Part shown: in pieces, positions 1 to 12,690 of the stretch
Layout of the letters: each line of letters begins with the position of its first letter
Numbering within the stretch: position 1 is the stretch's first letter
Assembly: GCA_027422505.1 (NCBI GenBank)
Contig: JAPQWV010001612.1
Location: 1 to 64,000, forward strand
Source: Craterostigma plantagineum
Lineage: Eukaryota; Streptophyta; Magnoliopsida; Lamiales; Linderniaceae
Direction of reading: 5' to 3'
Length of the DNA: 64,000 nt
Program-made: the position numbers and the translations under genes
The notes under the pieces: model-generated
Seen by the model: only the letters and a program-made list of their open reading frames with translations
Database searches by the model: none
What the model was told of the DNA's origin: nothing

Positions 1-2021
1 ATAGTTGTCCTTTACGCAGAGTATTGTCGAGAGGTAAAATGAAGGGCGAAATTCCAGAAAAAACAGAGATTGGTCTCTACTACTGTACCGGAATGTGAAA
101 ATTCTCTATCGGGGTTTTTCAACTATCAAGGTTTGAAGGAGAATTGGATGATAGATTACCTTCCGACTCTGAGGAAATTCTCGCGAGTGACTCCTTGCCT
201 CGGTATTCATCGAGTGAATTGGGAGTTTCTTACGTGTTTAGGAGAAAATAGAAGTAGTGTTAGGAGTAGAAGAACGAACCTTCGATTCATTAAACCTCAA
301 ACTTCTCTTGAGAGTTGTGTCATGGCTCAGCTGTACGAAAGATGGGGGTGAAGCTGAAGAGTTAGCATATGCACATGATAACTGCATAAACCAATTTTGA
401 GGCCCTTTGTTGTGTCTGATGGAAGAGAGTCATCGGTAGTTCGCCTATTGAACCTTTCAGCATAGAAACAGAAACAGTGAAGAACAAGTTGCTGAATGAT
501 GCTTACGTGATGGAGAATAAGGCTGTTCTTGGTATTCCAGAACTGCCTTATGTAGTCCTTGGAGAGTCGAAGCGAAAGGCTAAACCTAGAAAGCAAAACA
601 GCCAATCTTGAGTGTAAATGGCTCACATGAGAACGAGAATTTTCCACGAGACGGTAAAATCGCTATTCACTTTACCATTCGTCGTATGCTCATATAGGGC
701 TTCAAAGTTTCATTTCATGCATTCTTGTGGTTATATCTTATGCTGATAAGCAAAGAAATGCCATGGTTGTTGCATAAAAGGACCCTTTGAAGTGTATATG
801 AATTTGTGTATCTAACTTAGTTTCTACGCTTTGATTTGTTTCATTTGATATATGGTGACCTATGCCGTCTCTCGTTTACCAGGGCCGCCTGATAAGGCAT
901 TCATTTCTGCAACGGCTTTACTATGGGCATAATATCATCTCTCTTGGGAAACAAACAAGAAATGGACAAATTGAATAAGCTGCTGAAGCAGAGCGATAAT
1001 TTAGTTCAAGATTTGCAGGAAGAACTAGAGATGAAAATTCTCTTACAGTGAAGGAACTTTCTAAAGAGCATTGCGAATCGCATGGTGCCCACAATGAAAG
1101 TTGTTACTCCAATGATATCATACATGCTTCATCAACATCTAATGAAAGAGAGGCTGATAACTCTATCGCATCCCCTGACCAGACAAGCGAAGAGGAATCT
1201 TTGAGCAGAATAGAAGCAGAACTCGAAGCCGAACTGGAGAGGCTAGAATCAAACATGAACTCATCTAGATTGGAAGGAAAGCTTTCCAAAGCAGCTGAGG
1301 TAAGGAAAACAATCTTGTTCCTGCAAAAAAAGTCATCTGCTATCAATGTGAGAGTTCAAACAATAGTGTTTCATGCTAACTTGTCTCTGGGCCCTTTTTT
1401 CTTGTAGCTCAATCCCAATATCGTATCAGACTTTGCAAAAGGCGAACTCAGAGCCGACTTGTTCGGGGCAAATAGTGGCAAACAAACGTATGCTGACAGA
1501 GATGGTAGCGGCACAGCCACTCCCCATGCACTCCCCCGCCCAGTTTCCCCAAGAGAGCTCGCCCTTCGATTGCACGAAGTCATACAATCGAGGCTCGAAC
1601 AACGCATCGAAGAACTCGAGTTAGCGCTCGAAGACAGCCAAAGGAAACTCAAGAATCTTGAATCTTCTCCTTCTTCTTCCCACAGTAGCCCGGTTGTTGC
1701 TAGGGATGGAGGGCGTCACTTAATCAGTGACCAGCCTGTGGTTATCAACTTATCGGGGAAGCTTTATCTTCTTACAACGAGGCTTTTGAAGAACTCACTA
1801 AGGTTTCTGAGTTAGATGATGAAGACATGCAATCAGAGTCTGAAGAAGATTATGTGTCATATCTTCAAACCGATGATTACTTGCGTAGAACACAGTTGAA
1901 TGACGAGGAAGATGAGATGGAGAGACTTTTGATTAGGCAGATCATAGAGAAAGCAAAGCAAGGCTCGCCTGCAGTCTTGAAAGCTCAGAGGGCATTTTTG
2001 TTTGCTGAGAATCGACATTGA
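1..2021 (+). CDS. POLAR-family protein, 5'-partial
   Basis: Plant-specific family of POLAR (POLAR LOCALIZATION DURING ASYMMETRIC DIVISION AND REDISTRIBUTION), which marks the cortical polarity crescent in asymmetrically dividing stomatal precursors and scaffolds BIN2-type kinases. Conserved blocks appear in order: SLSGFFNYQG (about 105-140), LESCVMAQLY (about 310-340), MGIISSLLGNKQEMDKLN and LVQDLQEELEMK (923-1035), SRIEAELEAELERL coiled coil (1203-1245), then PRPVSPRELALRLHEVIQ and RLEQRIEELELALEDSQ (1538-1640), and a C-terminal acidic stretch ending at the stop at 2019. Introns lie between blocks. The first exon begins before base 1. The reading frame breaks several times: before LESC, near 1034-1037 (one base missing between MK and SLTVKELS) and near 1755. 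Family assignment is firm; which paralogue (POLAR or POLAR-LIKE) is open. Confidence 0.8.
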
Positions 2022-2292
2022 ACGTTGAAAGAAAGAATTTTCAAAAGTTGAAAGTTTGTCTTTTTTTTTTTATAAATTTTGTATATTGAAAGAAAAAATG
2101 GATCTTTGATTAATTCAGTGATGAGATGGCAAGTTGAGAATTACGAAATTAACCCTATATAACATTCTTCCACGATAAATGTTTCAGTCCACACAAACTG
2201 ATAGCTGTTCTTTGGCAATATTCCCCATATTCTTAGCTGTTTGGTGTCGCCATTACATTCTCGAAAAAGCTGAAGCATATTGAACAGAAGCA

Positions 2293-3189
2293 ATGGCCTT
2301 TGCAATGGCTGCAAAGGCTCATACACTACTCTTCATGGCTGCCAAGAAGCCCAAACCTACTACGAAAACTGTCACTCCAAAAAGGTAAGCAATAATCTAC
2401 GAAGATCGTTTCTTGTGTAATGGGCTGATGTTACACTATTGTCTAAGAACAAGAAATGAAGCTGTTTTCCCACATTCCTGCGGATTTATGTTGCGTGATA
2501 GACCTTTTGATGTTTCGAACGTTTCTTTCTAGTCGTATGCTTTCACAGTAAAAAAAGGTAACTTTACGCTTTAGGATTGCGTAATTCTTTATTATTTGCG
2601 TACGAGATTTGTACTTCGATCAATGGGCATAATCGGCCCAAAGAGATGTCTTTTGCTCAAATGTCTGATGTGAAAGCTCAAAGAATCTTCAAACGTTGTG
2701 TGTGCATGGATCATTGTTTCTATATATGAGTTTTAGTCTTGCATTAACATTTGAGAAATATTCTATACAGAACACAACAGTATTCCCATTAGGCGAGCCG
2801 GGCCCAAGAGCAAGCTACTCATCGGCAACACGACAAGTGAAGCTCCTAACAAGGGTCGAGCAGCTGCGCCTATTGAGCAAGGCAGAAAAGGCCGCCTTCT
2901 CTCAGCTGCGGAGAAGTTTGGACTATCATTGTCATCCATCGAAAAGCTAGGCCTTCTATCGAAAGCAGAAGAACTTGGGATTCTCTCAGCAGCTGCCGAT
3001 CCCAAGACAGCCTCGACCTTGTCGAACCTTGGGTTGTTTCTGTTTGTCTTAGGACCAGCTTTTGTCTACTTTGTCCCTGAAGATTACACTTGGGAAGTTG
3101 CGCTGCAGATCTTGGTTTCTTTGGTGTGTGTGGTTGGTGGATCTGCTGCTTTTGCTGCTTCGAATCTTCTCTACTCTGCAAAAATCTAA
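2293..3189 (+). CDS. RIQ-like thylakoid protein (DUF1118)
   Basis: DUF1118 proteins RIQ1/RIQ2 (REDUCED INDUCTION OF NON-PHOTOCHEMICAL QUENCHING) are chloroplast grana membrane proteins affecting LHCII organisation and NPQ. The start at 2293 opens a basic, transit-peptide-like exon (2293-2384, donor GTAAGC). The second exon carries the repeated signature [24 protein letters not shown], followed by two hydrophobic segments ([19 protein letters not shown] and [20 protein letters not shown]) and a stop at 3187. The segment [17 protein letters not shown], which fits the family repeat, lies in a different frame (about 2840-2893) from both its flanks. The downstream frame can be followed open from an acceptor at 2780, so two compensating one-base changes would leave an uninterrupted ORF with about 18 altered residues. 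The next gene is convergent. Confidence 0.78.
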
Positions 3190-3381
3190 CTGAGGGTTGT
3201 TGTTTCTTGTTGTGATTTCTGTGATGGATTCATTGGATATGTTTGTGTAGAAATCCCTTTACATGATGTAATTTTATCAGAGTTGTGCTGCTGAGAAATG
3301 GAGATAGATGTTCATTGATGTGATGTGATGAAACACAACTGTTTCCTGTAAAAAGGTCTTTCATCTCTCAATGAAAGGTAT

Positions 3382-6300
3382 CTACATACTCAAATTTGAA
3401 TGATGCGAAAACAGGTGGGATTTACAGGCGGTAAATGAAGATCCCATATGACACAGAGCTACTATGAAAGTCAATCTCATCCCCACCACGATCTCCTTGA
3501 CAAGATCTTTGAAAATCAACCTCTCAATGTCAAGAACAGCGCCTGAAATTTCAGTGTCGAAGTCGATCCATTTCTCTGAATGATGCATCACATCGTCAAA
3601 CAATATTGTTTTCCATTCTGCATCATCTTCTTTGGAGCTGCACTTTGAACTTCTGTTCTGAAGCTCTTCAATATCTGAGCACAGTTCTTTAAGAAGTTTC
3701 CGTGCAGTCAAGGATGATCTTGTCAGCTTCAATGGCCTTGAACGAGGATTGGAACTCGAACCCACGAACTTTCTTGCCAGAATATCGTTCACTGTGTCAA
3801 AGATGAGTTTCTGTGGACCTTATCTACCGCCGTCAGTCGAACTGTTTTCTTACCGCGGCCTTCTTGTTCTGACAAAGAGCTTGCCCTCGTTCTTTCCAAG
3901 ACTAAGAACAGTTTAGGATTGAGAGGACATTCAGAACTATGAAACTGATAATCCGTTGCAGTGGAGGTGAAATCTCTGAGGAGGAGACCCGAAGCTAATA
4001 ATATCTCCGACACGTATCTATGGTCTTGATTGCTGCTTTCACACAATGAGGCGATATAATCCACTCGTGTTTCATCGTGATCAGAGTTGAGGCTTCTGAG
4101 CTTTTGAACCAAGCTGTCAATATCCTTCAACTTTTTTCTATTGATCCCAAACACAGAGCCCAACTCAGAAGATGTTGAAACAAGACTACTCTCTGGAGAT
4201 CGTTGAGCTAACTCTGAATTTCCATCCTTACTCTTCGATGTTCCTGCTGTAAAGAAACGAGAAGTTATAACTACGTTCGATGTCCAAATATTTACTGATA
4301 AGTGAAAAGAAACATTACCTCCGGCGATCTTCCTTACATACTGTCTAGGAGATGACAAGCTATCTTTGTTTTTATTGTTGCTGTCTAGAACAGAAACAGG
4401 ACTTGAATATGCAAATGTTCGGCTGACTCGTCCTCCTTCAACATCAGGTAAGTTTCTCTGAATGATGCAACGAAGCGAGTTAGTCAGTGAACAAACAGCT
4501 TAAAAGATATTGCAAGTAATTTACCTTCTTTACCAAACCAGATGGTAAAGATTCAGGCGCATCCACACGTGTGCTCTTAACACTGCCAGTGCTTGAAGTT
4601 CTCCTAGAGTTAATCGGGGAACCATTTCTTGAGCAGCGTACAGAAGTTTCACCAGAATTGCTCGAGTCAACGCTGGACTCGCTCATTTTTCGTCACTTGT
4701 CTGAAAGTTTTTCAGCCTTCTTCTGCCAACTGAGGGGTGGTTGTTTCTTTGTTGGATTTGGGACTCAGATCGTTTTTCTTGTTTGAGCTGCATCTCTGAC
4801 TTAATGGATCGTTTCTTCGACGATATCGAGCTTTTTCTGTTGCATTCGTGAACTAGTAATGGAGCCATTACCTCTCTTCCCTGTCGTGCCACTGTTTGAA
4901 CAATCTCGATTGTCAATTGGAGACTCATTCGAAAAGTTAACACACTTGGCTGGCTTCTTGATCACTATTGGAGACTCTTCGTTGTTCGAAGTGCCAATAT
5001 CAGATTTCGAAGGAACAACTTGATTTTCAACGGATCTAACGGAACCTTTAAGCTGCTGCTGCTGCTTGGTTTTCTTCTTCATGGATTCGAATGTTCGAAC
5101 CATGTCCTCCTTTTGCATTTTCTGGGAGCACCTCCTCAACCTCTACTGCTTCAATTGTTTGTTTAGTTTCACCTAAATTCTTACCAGATACTAAGAATTC
5201 AAGATCTTTCAACCTCTTCTCTATCTCGCTATAAAGCAACCTTCGTCGAACCGTTACTACTTCGAGGAGCCACTTTCTGCTGAATTCTTGCTTTTTCGAC
5301 GTTTTTCCACGGCGCTGGTTCGATTGGAAACAGTGACGAAGGTTTTGCTGTACCATCATGGATTTTCCAAGGCGGTGAACTACGCTCTTTCCATGAGTTC
5401 TTCGCCGGAGATAGTTTGAACGAACTAGAGATTCTGACAATATCTTTATCCTCGTAGCTTGAACTCGATGATCCCATATTGATCTCAGAGGATGAAGCTG
5501 AACTGGGAAGTGCTTCCAAGCCCATCAACTTTGCCACAACACTTGGTGCCCGCCCTTTGTTTCCTCGTGTAGTCCGAATACTATCATCGAAACTACAATT
5601 TACATCGGTTTTCTTACATCCCAGATAAAGTTTGGGGATAATCTTGAAGCTTCGAATCGTAAGATGCTCGGTTTAATTCTCTTCCATTATAGAGGCATTG
5701 CGAGAAACTGCAGATGAGGATCTGTAAACCCCTTCATGCTCGTTAATCCCAGCTGACGACTGTTTCAGAGGTAAGTTCATCGCATCGACGGCCGAGACAA
5801 TAAAAGTATCTCTAACTTCTGCTGTTTCGACTTCAGTTGATGAATTCTGAGCTTCCATGGAATCCTTGACAATTCCCGAAGGTCGAGAGATTGCCGACGG
5901 ACGTGAAAAGACTTATTACCTTCGCCCGAAACTGTTTCGGAGAATACGGCTTTTACGGGCGATCCTTGTTCTAACAGAGAAGATAACGACGAAGAACGAG
6001 ACGAAGATGTAAAAGAGGCTCTAGACGAAGACGATTCTGTCGAAAATCTCTGTCGCAATATGATGATTTTGTGTGGATTATCTTCCTATAAAAGAAATGT
6101 CCCAAGTTTTGACGATGATACTTATTACATGAGATGAGATTATGGTATAACATACTCATCATATTACCTTTCTTGCAGATCTCATCTGTGCGTCGTCAGT
6201 TCCTCTTTCAAGAGCATTACTGTAAAAACGTACGAAGAAACAAACCCAGCATTTATCAGAATCCAACGTCTTTAAGAACAGATAAAAATCAAGAATTTTA

Positions 6301-6429
6301 GAAATTTATTACCGTAAGTAACCTTCTTGAGCAGTGACTATAACTTGACAGTCAGACATCCTATTTGCTTTCTGCAAATACTGGGTTTTTTTTTTCATCT
6401 GCTAAACTATGCAAGAACTATGCTTCCAT
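3382..6429 (-). CDS. LONGIFOLIA/TRM-family protein (DUF3741 + DUF4378)
   Basis: LONGIFOLIA1/2 and TRM3/4 relatives are microtubule-associated TON1-recruiting-motif proteins that promote polar cell elongation. Family blocks in order on the minus strand: FLHSLADE and QIGCLT near the start (6429-6330); RQRFSTESSSSRASF (about 6055) and RRQSLDLREL(V)KDSMEAQ (about 5900-5855), the DUF3741-type region; MAKLMGLEALP (5537); EIEKRLKDLEF (about 5225-5190); ESPIVIKKPAK (about 4975-4940); MQQKKL (about 4850); then DUF4378 with DHRYVSEILLASGLLLRDF (about 4025-3970) and FKDLVKEIVV (about 3510-3480). The frame is interrupted repeatedly. Clear single-base deletions sit at about 5870 (LREL|VKDSM) and 3808 (VHRK|LIFD). 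The N-terminal exon also has an in-frame TAG after MEA. Exon joins are visible at 6313/6225 and 6174/6087. The start at 6429 is inferred from similarity and is tentative. Confidence 0.8.
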
Positions 6430-6864
6430 TGCCCAAATCTTTCAGCCAATGCCTATCGCAAAATGATGGGATTCGTCAACGTTTACAGCATACAACAAAA
6501 AGCGAACGAAATAAAAGAATAAAAAAAAACACAAACCAATGGCAGAATTAACTCTGATAAGCTTTTTATCAGTACACTGAGCTAAATCCGCTAAATTACA
6601 AGAAAATGGCTTATTTCAGGACACAAGCGAAGACAAAATGCCTGCGATTTTCCCTCTGAAATAGATAATCACTGACCAAAAAGTTTCCAGCTTTGTCTGC
6701 ACCAAGAAACGACTAATTCTCAGAATCTGATGAGAACCTTTTTTTTTATCCAGAGCTTGGAAATAAGCGACGAACACTAAACAGTAAAGATAACCAGAAA
6801 CACAACCATAAAGCATTTTCTCAGTCCTGAGATAAAGAAGCAATTGATAACATTACATTACACT

Positions 6865-6903
<39 letters not shown>

Positions 6904-7672
6904 CTTCAAGATCCACATATAATGGAGAAGACAATGCTATAAATGAAGACAGAATGCTGCCCACAACACAAGACACGAGAGCTTGGATGCTATATTTGTG
7001 AGCGAGCCATCATGGTCCCATGATCCATGTGTAAAGTTAAAAGCTTTCGATAAATCGATAAGACAATGAATAATTAAAGAAAAAAGAAAAAGAGAGCATG
7101 GTTAATTATTACCAAATGAAGAGGGAAAACAACTTAAATATGGACCCAGCTTTTGATGTGTAACTTTTGTCCAGCCGAAGAAAGCGTCTTCTACTTACTA
7201 CTCACCTTAGTAAGGCCCGTGACACATGTGCTTTGGTCTTGGCGTTGACAATTCTTTCATGGTAAGACAAAACCAATCCTTAGAAACTGAGAATATATAG
7301 GCTTGGGTAGAGTAGATGCGTAGTATATCATTTTTGCATAATCTGTATTTTATGTTTCTTATTAATTGGGAGTTGAGTTGAGAGTATTTATATTTAGGTT
7401 TAAACGGCCAATTCCAAAGTCTGATATATTGCCCAAATGAGGCCATAGCCCAATTCCATTTCAAGGCCATATTTTCATCTCATTATAGATTTCATACCCT
7501 AAATTTCAAGAATGAATTGTGGGCTTTTGAATGGCTTCCTTTCCTTCCCAATTAACCATCGTTAAGTGCAGAAATAGGAAAGCATCTGAATTGCTTTTCT
7601 CGTCTCCAAGAAATACATGTAACAAAAACCTTTGGCAGCTTCACATCGGAGTCTCCATTTTCTTTTCTTACG
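6430..7672. other. Divergent intergenic region with (GA)n
   Basis: This spacer separates the start of the LONGIFOLIA-like gene (minus) from the rhomboid gene (plus), so it holds both 5' regions. It contains a perfect GA microsatellite at 6868-6900. I see no gene in it. Confidence 0.6.
6868..6900. repeat. (GA)n microsatellite
   Basis: Uninterrupted GA dinucleotide run of about 33 bp, in the upstream region of the LONGIFOLIA-like gene. Such runs are common in plant promoters and 5' UTRs, where they can bind BPC/GAGA factors. Confidence 0.95.
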
Positions 7673-9543
7673 ATGCAGAGAAAACTTTGTATCAAGCTGC
7701 TCTCCGAAACCCTTCGAGAGTCCAGCTTGATCTCTGTCAAAAATTTGTCCTCCACGCCATTGTCGAAAGCTAATGCGAAACCTTTATACCATCAATGGTC
7801 GTCTCGATACGTTTCGAATCAATCGAATACCCATTTATGGAAACATTCGGGTTTTCGAGCTGGGTTCTCGGGCTTGGTTCAAAATGGATTTTTGAGGCAG
7901 GCCCTTTCGAAGGGGCGAGGCGGATTCGGTAACGATGGGGCGTTGGGTCAAGAGTGGGAGATTTTTTCACTCGTTTGATTCAAAGTATCGCGGATGGTAA
8001 TTTTACCGTTTTCAGTTCGTGTGCGTATACGAGATTCTCATGTTGTGCTGATGTTGGTCGACGAACGATTTGTTAGTGTCTGTGAAATTCATGCTCTTTT
8101 CAGCTCTGTCAAGGTTTCTTTTGGAGTAACAATTCTTGATTGAGAAAAGTTGCAAATATGGCTGATTAAGACAATGTTTGGTGCTTCTGATATTTTAGGA
8201 GATCAATTTTCAGAAGGCTTACAAGTGATGGAGTTGTCATTGGTTTAATCGTAACGAATGTAGCTGTTTTCATGCTGTGGAGGGTTGCAGATCCTCAATT
8301 CATGGTGAAGAACTTCATGGTATACGTATATTTTCTTTCGTCGTTGTATATGCTGCTATTAATATCCTACATTAAGACGCAAGAACCTCAACCTTGAGAT
8401 CGTTGCTTTGTTTTTGCACCTCAGATTTCGGTGGATAATTTTACAAGTGGACGTGTGCACACGTTAATAACATCTGCTTTCAGTCACAGAGACATGTGGC
8501 ATCTTATCTCCAAACATGGTCGGACTCTACTTTTTCGGAATGAGTGTAAGATCGCACGCCTCAACATGATCCATTGTCACTAACGTTTTCTCCACGTAGT
8601 TTGCCAGTTTGGCAAAGAATTTACCTTTTCAAGTCATATTTCATCTTTTGTTCCTATTTTTATCAACCTCAGTAACTGCATATGCTTCGGTACATCTTTC
8701 ATGAAATGAAGGTAGTATTTTGTAATCCTTAAATTATTTTTTTTTATCAGATGGGAAGAACTTTTGGGCCTGAGTATCTGCTTAAGTTGTACTTATCTGG
8801 GGCACTCGTTGGATCGATCTTTTACTTGGCGTACCATGCTTTCATAGCTCCATCTCTCCAAGTACACTTGTCTTCTTACATCTGATAATCTGGGCTATGA
8901 ACTTGTCTGTTTTACAGTTTTTATTAACTTATGTGCAGGGAAATCAAACATTTGTTATTGACCCCTCGAGAATACCTGGACTCGTAAGTTTCTGCTGGTT
9001 TTTTTGCTTAGTTTCGTTGAATCAACTCAACACCCTTCTGTCCTGTTGTCCAAAATGGAATTAGGTGTAGTAATTTCGACTGTTGTTTTCTAGGGTGCAA
9101 GTGGAGCTGTAAACGCGATAATGCTGCTCGATATATTCCTATTCCCATCAAAGACTCTCTATTTCGACTTCATTATTCCCGTTCCAGCTATTTTACTGGT
9201 AAAGTTATTACACAGCTAATCAGTTTTTCCATGGAAATGACTTCTAATTGGTGTTCAAAATCAAATTTTTGTAACAGGGCATCTTCATCATTGGCAAAGA
9301 TGTCCTAAGGATATTGGAGGTTGTGATTGTGCTCCTATCTTCATCACCTTTTCTTTAATTCGAAAATCTTGTATCATCTTCAGTTCACTTGTCGCTACAC
9401 TAGCTAGCCATGAACGATGCATTAACTTTGTTCTTTATTTTCAGGGAGACCATCAAATTTCTGGATCGGCTCACCTGGGAGGGGCTACAGTAGCTGCTAT
9501 TGCATGGTTTCAAAGTCGAAAGAGACGATTCAGACGATTTTGA
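7673..9543 (+). CDS. Mitochondrial-type rhomboid protease (RBL12-like)
   Basis: Intramembrane serine protease of the PARL/RBL12 type, expected in the inner mitochondrial membrane. The start at 7673 (MQRKLCIKLL) opens a basic, presequence-like N-terminus. Eight exons can be read: 7673-7996, 8199-8319, 8425-8545, 8751-8861, 8939-8983, 9094-9198, 9278-9319 and 9445-9543, all GT-AG. Motifs: GRVHTLITSAFSHRDMWHL, then the catalytic serine in GLGASGAVNAI (exon 6) and the catalytic histidine in ISGSAHLGGA (exon 8), so the Ser-His dyad is intact. Two frame breaks are visible: an extra A at about 8512-8514 (HLISNMVGLYFFG is split), and a shift somewhere in 7900-7950 before FFHSFDSKYRGW. It is convergent with CPP1, with 229 bp between the stops. 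Confidence 0.88.
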
Positions 9544-9772
9544 ATTTAAATCGGCCTTTATTGAACTTCTTTCTTAGGCTTTGTTGGTTAGTTGCATCTT
9601 AGTATCCCTTGGTATCCTCTATCTCTGACAAATTCATGTCGAAAGTCATGTGTAAGAGGAAGAGATCAGTTAAGTTAAAACTGCATAGATCTGCAATGGG
9701 ATAAAAATTTCATGTCCAAGCATTCGAGCGTACAAACTAAACAAGATGGTCGATGTGTAACATTTTGCGGTT

Positions 9773-10864
9773 TCACTTGAGGAAAGTACAAGCTAGAAAT
9801 AAGAAGACGTAGGCGACAAGCGATGTAAGAAGCTCGAGTGTCCAGGTGGGCTGCAACAAAAAGGATGGAATGAGTGGAACCAAGAATGACCCACATATCC
9901 ATCCAACTACAAGACCACCAAATCTGCAGCGAAAATGTTTCTCATCAGAATGGTTAAGGAACTAAAAGCTAGACTGAGAAAGACGTCTGTATAGCAAAAG
10001 CTCACCCGATAATGGAAGCTCTAGCCAAGCTTTTGTTCTTGTCATTGAGGAAGTATATGCAAGCCCCTAAAGATAATGCCACCTATAAAGAAAATGAAAC
10101 ACATTAAACTACGAATATGAGCAGTCTACATGCAAGGCTTAGTAAGCATACGAACCTGAAAAGCTGGCCCAGCCTCAGCAGAGTTCATCACGCTCCAGCA
10201 AGCCATGAACCCGAATAGGAACAAACGTCTCAAGATGATCACAAGTGGAGGAACCTCCACGAAGCCGAGCAAGTTCTTAACCCACGGAGGAGATTCGTCG
10301 ACCTTCTGCTTTAACTTGGTCTTTAAGTTGATCTTTGTCTTCTTCCTATTCCTGAAGCTGGACATCAAAAGCTTCTCAAAGGCAGCTTCTATCGATTCTA
10401 CGCTTCTCTCATGGCCTGCGTATTGGTTCAACAAGAAGTTTCGAGCGCTCCAAATTTCTTCCTCGGAAGCATCGTAAGTTATGCCCAGACGCTTATAGGG
10501 ATCCCACACGCTTGTTCTAGGGAATTTAGAAATGCTACCTATATCGAAACGTTCAAGTTTAGCAACTGGTTTTTGCTAGATGACATGTTCCCACATAAGC
10601 ACCTCACTATAGCATAATCCCTCATTTTATACTTTCACCAAAAAAAAACAGGTAAAAAGGGTACCTTCATACGCACACTTAGGGCTCCTAAATACGCAAA
10701 ACTTCGTGGTTCTCTTCGAATTGGTTCCAAATACGCTGCAAATTGCAAAATCCCACGAGTCAGAGACAAATTAAAAGCTGATGCGATTGAAAACTTGAGC
10801 CTTACAGTCGGCGGCCGGCGAACGACGACGTCACGATTGGATTTGAGACGATGGACGCCGCCAT
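9773..10864 (-). CDS. CPP1: CPP1/CDF1, chaperone-like protein of POR1
   Basis: Chloroplast J-like, membrane-anchored holdase that stabilises protochlorophyllide oxidoreductase (CHAPERONE-LIKE PROTEIN OF POR1 / CELL GROWTH DEFECT FACTOR 1). Five exons: 10864-10806 ([18 protein letters not shown], transit-peptide-like), about 10738-10670, 10565-10156, 10082-10006 and 9923-9773. Exon 3 has the family core [32 protein letters not shown] and [19 protein letters not shown]. Three to four hydrophobic segments follow, ending [20 protein letters not shown] and ACTFLK at the stop. All exons join in frame, so this copy is intact, unlike several neighbours. The 5' region contains G-boxes (11232 onward), which would suit light-regulated expression. 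Confidence 0.93.
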
Positions 10865-11231
10865 GGACTTTCGAATCCTACCCTTGCAATATCCAAATGT
10901 CAAACCCCACAGCTGATCAACACAGATACACGAGGGGGAACTACAAACCCCAACCTTGTGGCTGATTACTGGGGCAGAGAAAGGAGCCTGTAGATTTAGC
11001 TAGGTTTTTTTATACTCCGATTCCATTTCATCGCTTAGGTTAGGATAATCCGATAATTACGATACAGTCCCTTTATTTTTCGTGTAATCTGATTTTGGTT
11101 CAAACATGTATCTCTTCGTTCTTTGAAGCCCATTTGAATAGTTTCGGGCCCGATTTAGAGAAACGGGCTGGGCTCTTGTCGTTATTACAGAAAAGGAAGT
11201 GGACAAAGCGTTTTGTGTTTGTGTGCGGGGC

Positions 11232-11926
11232 CACGTGACTACGTTTAGAACCAGATAAAGTTACGCCGATAATGTAGCACGTGACTACCCTTCGTAAACC
11301 TATGATATTGATATTCTTATGAAACCATATATTTATTTTGTTTTGTATTTTTTGAGTAATTATGTATGAAGAAGCGTATGAAACTTTATTACAATAGGAA
11401 GACGACGAAAGGTCACTTCACATAGTAGGGGGCACATGCTCACAACACTCTTTGTTCATCCATTTACTTTTCTGGTGAGCGAATCTGTTCACCTAATATT
11501 AGTCGTCGCCTTTTAATATTTATAAGCCAATACGTTATGGTTATATAGTATCTTTTTATTTGCTTCTGGTTAAAAGAAAAAGGAAATAAATCGTCAATTA
11601 TAATAATTAAGACGACTACCACGTGACAACGTCACGAGGATGAAAGCGACGATGCACCGTTTCGTATTTTCGTATGGGCTTTTCTTTCTTTTTCTTAGCT
11701 CACGTGCTCCTCTACTACTGCTGCACATTGCTTGCTTTTATGGTTTTTCTTCTTTTTTTTTTTTAATTAAAAAAAAACTGAGTAGAGCGAAGTTCAGATG
11801 AGGTGATAACTCAACTACCTAACGTTGAAAGCCAAGATAGCGATTGGACGGTTTAGTTAACGGCGTTAGTTTTTCTGCGTGGCCCTACGGCGCACGAGGG
11901 TGCAGTAATGGGTGGAAGTGCACGTG
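11232..11926. promoter_or_regulatory. Cluster of G-box (CACGTG) motifs
   Basis: Five CACGTG hexamers occur at 11232, 11278, 11620, 11701 and 11921; two more follow at 12890 and 12947. The first lies about 370 bp upstream of the CPP1 start. G-boxes bind bHLH and bZIP factors such as PIF, HY5 and ABF. Linking the cluster to CPP1 is inference from position. Confidence 0.5.
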
Positions 11927-12045
11927 CCGTTACGGGGCCGGAACGCCTTATCGTATTGTTTTTGTTATCTTTTTCTCGTTTTATTTAACCAAAGTTTTAT
12001 GGCATAGAAATAAATGGTAATCTAGATAAAAAAATGGCCTATTAG

Positions 12046-12690
12046 AGCATATCCAACCCATAGCATAAAAATAAAGTTAATTTTACACAAAAAAAATACA
12101 GTTGTTATAGTGCTTTTAGCTCCAAGCAATAAACTTTATTTTCAACACTAATTTTTACTGTAAACTATCAATTCTATTTTCTACATTAAAAACTACTATC
12201 ATATTTAAACAAAAATAACATAATTGTAACAAGTGCGAGAACAAAAATATGTGGCAGAAGAACAAGCACGAATCACCGAAAAAAGAAGTGAAACCCGAAC
12301 AGACTGCACCAAATGTTCTTTAGAGTTAATGTCGATGGTTTATGTGGAGATGGAGTCGACCTGAATGACTATTAAACTCTTTGCGCATATTTTCATTCAT
12401 TGTTGATAAACGCATTGCATATTTTTTGCGTCTGTACGGCCTATAATATTATTATTGGTTCATTTCAGTTTTATATCATCATTAACAATTTAAAATAAGT
12501 TTTCAAATAAAAAAATAAATTAAAAATTAAAACTCTAGTTTTTGTGTTGAAATTGTGTGTACTCTAGATGTAGAGTTCCTCTAGATCAACACAATATTAG
12601 TGTTAGATATAGAGTCCTATTGGAGCAAAAACGTACTTCATTTTGTGCTTTACACAAAGTCAAGTACACACGGGAGATGCCGTTGGAGAA
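12046..12690. mobile_element. Degenerate DNA-transposon-like segment
   Basis: It begins TTAGAGCATATCCAACCC and ends near GGGAGATGCCGTTGGAG, which resemble the GAGCATCTCCAACC / GGTTGGAGATGGCC termini of the better-preserved element in the PMS1 intron. The interior has CTCTAGAT / AGAGTCCTATTGGAGC motifs typical of such elements. The terminal repeats are poorly matched and I could not fix a target-site duplication. Confidence 0.35.
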
